A stretch of DNA of 8,208 bases from Candidatus Woesearchaeota archaeon (GTDB lineage Archaea; Nanobdellota; Nanobdellia; Woesearchaeales; CG1-02-33-12). A program made the translations under genes and the position numbers. Positions within the stretch are counted from its first letter, which is position 1, and every line of letters starts with the position of its first letter. The stretch spans positions 1 to 8,208 of the forward strand of contig JAFCEA010000024.1 in NCBI GenBank assembly GCA_017609385.1, written 5' to 3'. The notes beneath the pieces were generated by a model that did not search any database, was not told the DNA's origin, and saw nothing but the letters and a program-made list of their open reading frames with translations. Below, piece by piece: positions 5,853 to 8,208 of this stretch.

Positions 5853-5880
5853 AGTTTAGTTTTGTTGATTTTATTCATTC
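5853..5880 (+). terminator. T-rich tract after the DUF84 gene, possible terminator
   Basis: The bases directly after the stop contain three T runs (TTTAG, TTTTG, TTTTATTC) with no clear stem. This fits oligo-U termination in archaea and separates the DUF84 gene from the next gene, which has its own TATA box. Confidence 0.35.
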
Positions 5881-5902
5881 TGTATAATTGACTGAAGGAA
5901 AT

Positions 5903-5910
5903 TATTTATA
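5903..5910 (+). promoter_or_regulatory. TATA box for the unrecognised 185-residue gene
   Basis: TATTTATA is centred about 37 bases before ATG 5944, predicting transcription from about 5933 and a leader near 11 bases. That leader contains AAGGGGAA, a weak Shine-Dalgarno-like run about six bases before the ATG. Confidence 0.5.
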
Positions 5911-5943
5911 GGAGTTTGATTTTCCACTTATAAGGGGAATCTT

Positions 5944-6501
5944 ATGGATAATGAGGAAAACATAGACAAGATTCTTGAAAACATAATAAAAGAGTGGGGT
6001 TTTGAAAAGCCAGGTCATGATAAAAACCCTGAATTTGAAAAATTATATAAATGTTTGAGAAATGAGGGTCTTGAAAAATATACTAAACTAAAGTATCCTT
6101 ATACAAGGGGGCTTGATGGTTCTGATAATCTTGCTGGCAAGGTAAGCATGGCTACAGATAATAATAAAAAAGTTGAATCTATTGGTTTACACAAAACAGT
6201 TGAATATGTTAATTTATACATTAGCAATATAACAGGAGATTACAAAGCTGAAATAAAACTAAAAAAACCAAAAGATTTTGAATTTAAAGAATTTAAGGAA
6301 AAAATTTACAGAGATATTCCCAGCACAAAATACATGTATAAGTCAAAAGCATTTGTAACCAATGTAAGAGAAGATAATAAATATGCTTATGTAAAGGCTG
6401 ATCTGCTGATTAAACAAATGTTGAGGTTGATAAATCTTCTTGGCTTTATAAAGGAAAACCAGCATAAGGTAGGTCTTGTGATTGATTTATGTTATAACTG
6501 A
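5944..6501 (+). CDS. Unrecognised 185-residue protein
   Basis: I do not recognise this protein. It is 185 residues, rich in lysine, glutamate and tyrosine, with no signal peptide, membrane segment, cysteine cluster or nucleotide-binding motif. The N-terminal 40 residues look helical and acidic (DNEENIDKILENIIKEW). A central part (about 48-120) alternates short hydrophobic and polar stretches, as expected for beta strands (VEYVNLYISNI, YKAEIKLKK). The last 50 residues include 'KADLLIKQMLRLINLLGFI', a likely amphipathic helix, and a final strand 'KVGLVIDLCY'. It is probably a soluble alpha/beta protein. It has its own TATA box and no operon partner; its 3' end converges on the nucleotidase gene with a gap of 34 bases. 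Codon use and composition resemble its neighbours, so it is probably a real gene, possibly lineage-specific. Confidence 0.7.
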   Translation: MDNEENIDKILENIIKEWGFEKPGHDKNPEFEKLYKCLRNEGLEKYTKLKYPYTRGLDGSDNLAGKVSMATDNNKKVESIGLHKTVEYVNLYISNITGDYKAEIKLKKPKDFEFKEFKEKIYRDIPSTKYMYKSKAFVTNVREDNKYAYVKADLLIKQMLRLINLLGFIKENQHKVGLVIDLCYN

Positions 6502-6512
6502 GAGAAAAACCA
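6501..6512 (-). terminator. Possible U-rich terminator of the right-hand operon
   Basis: On the minus strand this reads GGTTTTTCTCTC, about 25-35 bases beyond the nucleotidase stop. It resembles the pyrimidine tract beyond the DUF4258/YgiT operon. No stem was found; the call rests on composition and position. Confidence 0.25.
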
Positions 6513-6535
6513 TTTATTTGAATATTCTTTGAGAG

Positions 6536-7372
6536 TTAAATATCTTTAATTATGGAAACTATGAGGTCCATTGGGCCATCATTCAGAATTATAGCATCAA
6601 AATTGTTTTTGTATTTTTCCTTGTTCTTTTCAATATATTCATTAAGGAATCCTATCTTTAATATTGTTTTGTAGTCAATGCCTTGTGCCATATTTAAATC
6701 AGCAAGCGAATCACCTATAAGAATCATGTTTTTTCTGTTCTTTATTTTTTCAAAGAAAGGAAGCTTTCTAAGTTCATAACCATTTTTGTTAAAGATATGT
6801 ATTATATCTGATTTATAACTCTTAACCTTCCCATTTTCATCATAGTCAAAAAAGTCAGATACTATGCAAATATTATCATAAAGTTTGCCCTCTGATTTGA
6901 GAAACTCCTCGATTATATCACCTACAGCTGCTGAAAAAATAACCATTGGGATGTTTTTTTCGTGAAGAACATCAAACAGCTTTAAAGCACCTTCTCTTGC
7001 ACGTAATTTTTTCTTTTTTATTATATCAAGAACAACATCATGACTCATTCCACACTCTGCCAATAGTTTTATGTGTCTGCTCCACCATTCATGCATCTTT
7101 TTGTTTTTTATCTCTTGAGGAATATCCTCTGCTATCTCAATTGGCCTGTATTTATCATATAATGCGAATGACCTTGGTGCATAATCCTTGGTTAGATATC
7201 CACCTTCCCTTATCTGAGCCATTGCGCTATGAGTTCTTTGGCCTTTTACAAATGCCTTGGTTAATGTCTTGTCAAAGTCACAAATAACATACAGACTATC
7301 CTTCCCTTCTGATTTTATATTATTTAATTTTCTTTCAAAGGCCTTTTTGTCTTTGATTAATATGTTTTTCAT
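6536..7372 (-). CDS. Pyrimidine 5'-nucleotidase of the UMPH-1/NT5C3 type (HAD superfamily)
   Basis: A protein of 278 residues with the full HAD set: motif I CDFDKTLT (Asp32 nucleophile, Asp34), motif II FSAAVGD (Ser147), motif III Lys187 in YKSD, and motif IV IGDSLADLNMA (Asp221, Asp225). Beyond these general motifs, several blocks follow the eukaryotic cytosolic 5'-nucleotidase III closely: YDKYRPIEI (72-80), a cap with HEWWSRH, 'REGALKLFD', 'IIHIFNK' and 'ILKIGFLNE'. Such enzymes dephosphorylate UMP and CMP or related monophosphates in the cytosol. The cap region decides the substrate, so the exact nucleotide is inferred. The gene is last in a minus-strand operon, 21 bases after the XRE regulator, with GGAGAAGG upstream of the ATG as a likely ribosome-binding site. 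All catalytic residues are intact. Confidence 0.88.
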   Translation of the reverse strand: MKNILIKDKKAFERKLNNIKSEGKDSLYVICDFDKTLTKAFVKGQRTHSAMAQIREGGYLTKDYAPRSFALYDKYRPIEIAEDIPQEIKNKKMHEWWSRHIKLLAECGMSHDVVLDIIKKKKLRAREGALKLFDVLHEKNIPMVIFSAAVGDIIEEFLKSEGKLYDNICIVSDFFDYDENGKVKSYKSDIIHIFNKNGYELRKLPFFEKIKNRKNMILIGDSLADLNMAQGIDYKTILKIGFLNEYIEKNKEKYKNNFDAIILNDGPMDLIVSIIKDI

Positions 7373-7393
7373 AATAAACCTTCTCCAAAAGAT

Positions 7394-7591
7394 TTAATCT
7401 TTATCAAAAATAAACAGTTCATCAATTGTTGTTTTCAGTGCTTTTGCTACATCATGAGCTAACTTAAGAGAGGGATTATATTTTCCCTTCTCTAAAAAAA
7501 CAATAGTCTCTCTTCTAACTCCAACTTTCTTTGCAAGATCTTCTTGAGTAAGATTATATCTGGCTCTTAGTTCCTTTATTCGTGTTTTCAT
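7394..7591 (-). CDS. Small XRE/Cro-CI-type helix-turn-helix regulator
   Basis: A protein of 65 residues, a single helix-turn-helix domain. The pattern LTQEDLAKKVGVRRETI (14-30) gives helices two and three, followed by 'LEKGKYNPSLKLAHDVAKAL' and the closing 'IDELFIF', the full five-helix XRE layout. There is no ligand-binding domain, so sensing must come from elsewhere. Its ATG overlaps the TGA of the DUF3796-like membrane gene (ATGA at 7588-7591), so it is translated together with the membrane proteins. Small XRE regulators of this size often sit with DUF2178 or DUF3796 membrane proteins in archaea and Firmicutes, from memory of the families; a membrane-linked control circuit is inferred. It may repress its own operon, whose promoter lies outside the window. 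Confidence 0.9.
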   Translation of the reverse strand: MKTRIKELRARYNLTQEDLAKKVGVRRETIVFLEKGKYNPSLKLAHDVAKALKTTIDELFIFDKD

Positions 7592-7917
7592 TTTTTACTG
7601 GCCTTGTCATAGTAAAGCAAAGAGAAAAGGCATACCATCAGGCTTCCTCCGAAGAGGACTACAAATGCCGGAGCAAATAATTCAATACTTTTTGTCAGGT
7701 ATATGTAAACAACTGTTCCAACTCCAAAAAATATTGTGTACATAAAAGCATTCCTTGTTGCCCTGCCAAAATTTATTTCTAATCTCTCATCACTTGCATT
7801 GTATGTTGCAAAGTAGGGAATAAAACAAAGGAACCACAGGAAAGCAGTCTTTCCCTCAACAAAATACAACAAACTCAATAAGCTTAAAAATCCAAGATAC
7901 CAAAGCATGTTTTTCAT
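7588..7917 (-). CDS. DUF3796-like small membrane protein
   Basis: A protein of 109 residues with four predicted membrane segments at about 4-20, 24-38, 57-75 and 81-103. Between the second and third lies a polar loop with NASDERLEINFGRATRNAF (40-58). The opening 'YLGFLSLLSLLYFVEG' and the DERLxxNxxxAxxxAF loop fit DUF3796, a family of unknown function usually found beside small XRE regulators. The gene overlaps its neighbours on both sides by ATGA. A strong Shine-Dalgarno site, GGTGAT (plus strand 7923-7928), lies five bases before its ATG inside the preceding gene. A role as membrane sensor or partner for the regulator is inferred from context; no catalytic residues can be seen. Confidence 0.75.
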   Translation of the reverse strand: MKNMLWYLGFLSLLSLLYFVEGKTAFLWFLCFIPYFATYNASDERLEINFGRATRNAFMYTIFFGVGTVVYIYLTKSIELFAPAFVVLFGGSLMVCLFSLLYYDKASKK

Positions 7918-8208
7918 TCTGCATCACCTTTTCTGTTGTAATATACCCAAAAAACAGCAAACAAAATAGCCATCCCGCCTACTGCAGCACTAGTTGCCTG
8001 ACTTACATCTCTGAATTTTATTATATCATCAGATAAAAATCCAATTGCCAACAACAGATAAAGCGAGACTAAAAATGCCATAGACATCGCTTTTTGCATT
8101 ACTCTCTTGCTCCTCTCATCCTGCAGAGGAAACCCTTTTTTCATATCTCTATTTCCTCTTATAAAAACAAAGATAGCAAATGCAAGTATTATAAGTGCAA
8201 TAAGAGCT
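7914..8208 (-). CDS. DUF2178-like membrane protein (5' end outside window)
   Basis: The frame stays open to the right edge. An ATG at 8144 would give 76 residues, but 21 more in-frame codons upstream encode a hydrophobic stretch (ALIALIILAFAIFVFIRG) that looks like a membrane helix, so the true start is probably beyond the window. After it come a polar linker and DERSKRVMQKAMSMAF, then two further membrane helices (about 31-40 and 70-90 in the visible part, by hydrophobicity). This layout, helix then DER motif then two helices, fits DUF2178, a family often encoded beside small XRE regulators. It shares the DERxxxxxxxAxxxAF pattern with the DUF3796-like protein downstream, which it overlaps by ATGA. 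Function is unknown; a signalling or accessory role at the membrane is inferred. Confidence 0.65.
   Translation of the reverse strand, partial: ALIALIILAFAIFVFIRGNRDMKKGFPLQDERSKRVMQKAMSMAFLVSLYLLLAIGFLSDDIIKFRDVSQATSAAVGGMAILFAVFWVYYNRKGDAE

Noticed and set aside
6499..6533. Direct repeat of TGAGAG in the gap between convergent genes
   Set aside because: Six bases in a short AT-rich gap is easily chance, with no symmetry or partner site.
6946..7287. Plus-strand frame opposite the nucleotidase
   Set aside because: It is an antisense shadow with biased composition; the minus-strand gene has all HAD motifs.

Overview
The window is AT-rich and looks archaeal, most likely from a DPANN-type lineage (Woesearchaeota/Pacearchaeota-like). 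This is inferred from gene content and signals, not from a marker gene. The clues are a full-length Hef helicase-nuclease, a small archaeal-type Toprim protein, a DUF84 NTPase, an archaeal HtpX, TATA boxes about 26-30 bp before several start codons (leaderless or near-leaderless genes), and Shine-Dalgarno-like sites mainly inside operons. I see no rRNA, tRNA, CRISPR array or insertion sequence.

Layout. Positions 2-187 hold the last codons of a DUF4143-type ATPase. One base later a previously uncalled 33-residue, tyrosine-rich ORF begins (189-290), and its TGA overlaps the ATG of a small Toprim protein (290-679). Facing these on the minus strand is a two-gene toxin-antitoxin-like operon: a DUF4258 protein (1076-1279) and a YgiT zinc-finger/AbrB fusion (747-1079). 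Divergent from it is the membrane metalloprotease HtpX (1382-2224). Next comes a ribbon-helix-helix protein on the plus strand (2318-2584), lying tail to tail with a PIN-domain ribonuclease on the minus strand (2608-2988). The PIN gene follows hef (3014-5227, minus) by 25 bases. Hef shares a short divergent promoter region with a DUF84 inosine/xanthosine triphosphatase (5315-5851, plus). An unrecognised 185-residue protein follows (5944-6501, plus).

The right end is a minus-strand operon running in from beyond the window edge. It contains a DUF2178-like membrane protein (5' end outside the window), a DUF3796-like membrane protein, a small XRE-type regulator, and a pyrimidine 5'-nucleotidase of the UMPH-1/NT5C3 type. 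The first three overlap by ATGA junctions.

How the genes may work together. Two themes recur. One is genome and nucleotide-pool upkeep: Hef for stalled forks, the DUF84 enzyme for deaminated purine triphosphates, and the nucleotidase for nucleoside monophosphates. The other is small regulatory or toxin-antitoxin modules: DUF4258 with YgiT-AbrB, RHH with PIN, and XRE with two DER-motif membrane proteins. The points most worth a second look are the hidden 33-residue ORF, the ERK-to-ELK change in the Hef nuclease motif, the convergent RHH/PIN pair, the matched promoter motif between hef and the DUF84 gene, and the membrane-protein/XRE/nucleotidase operon.
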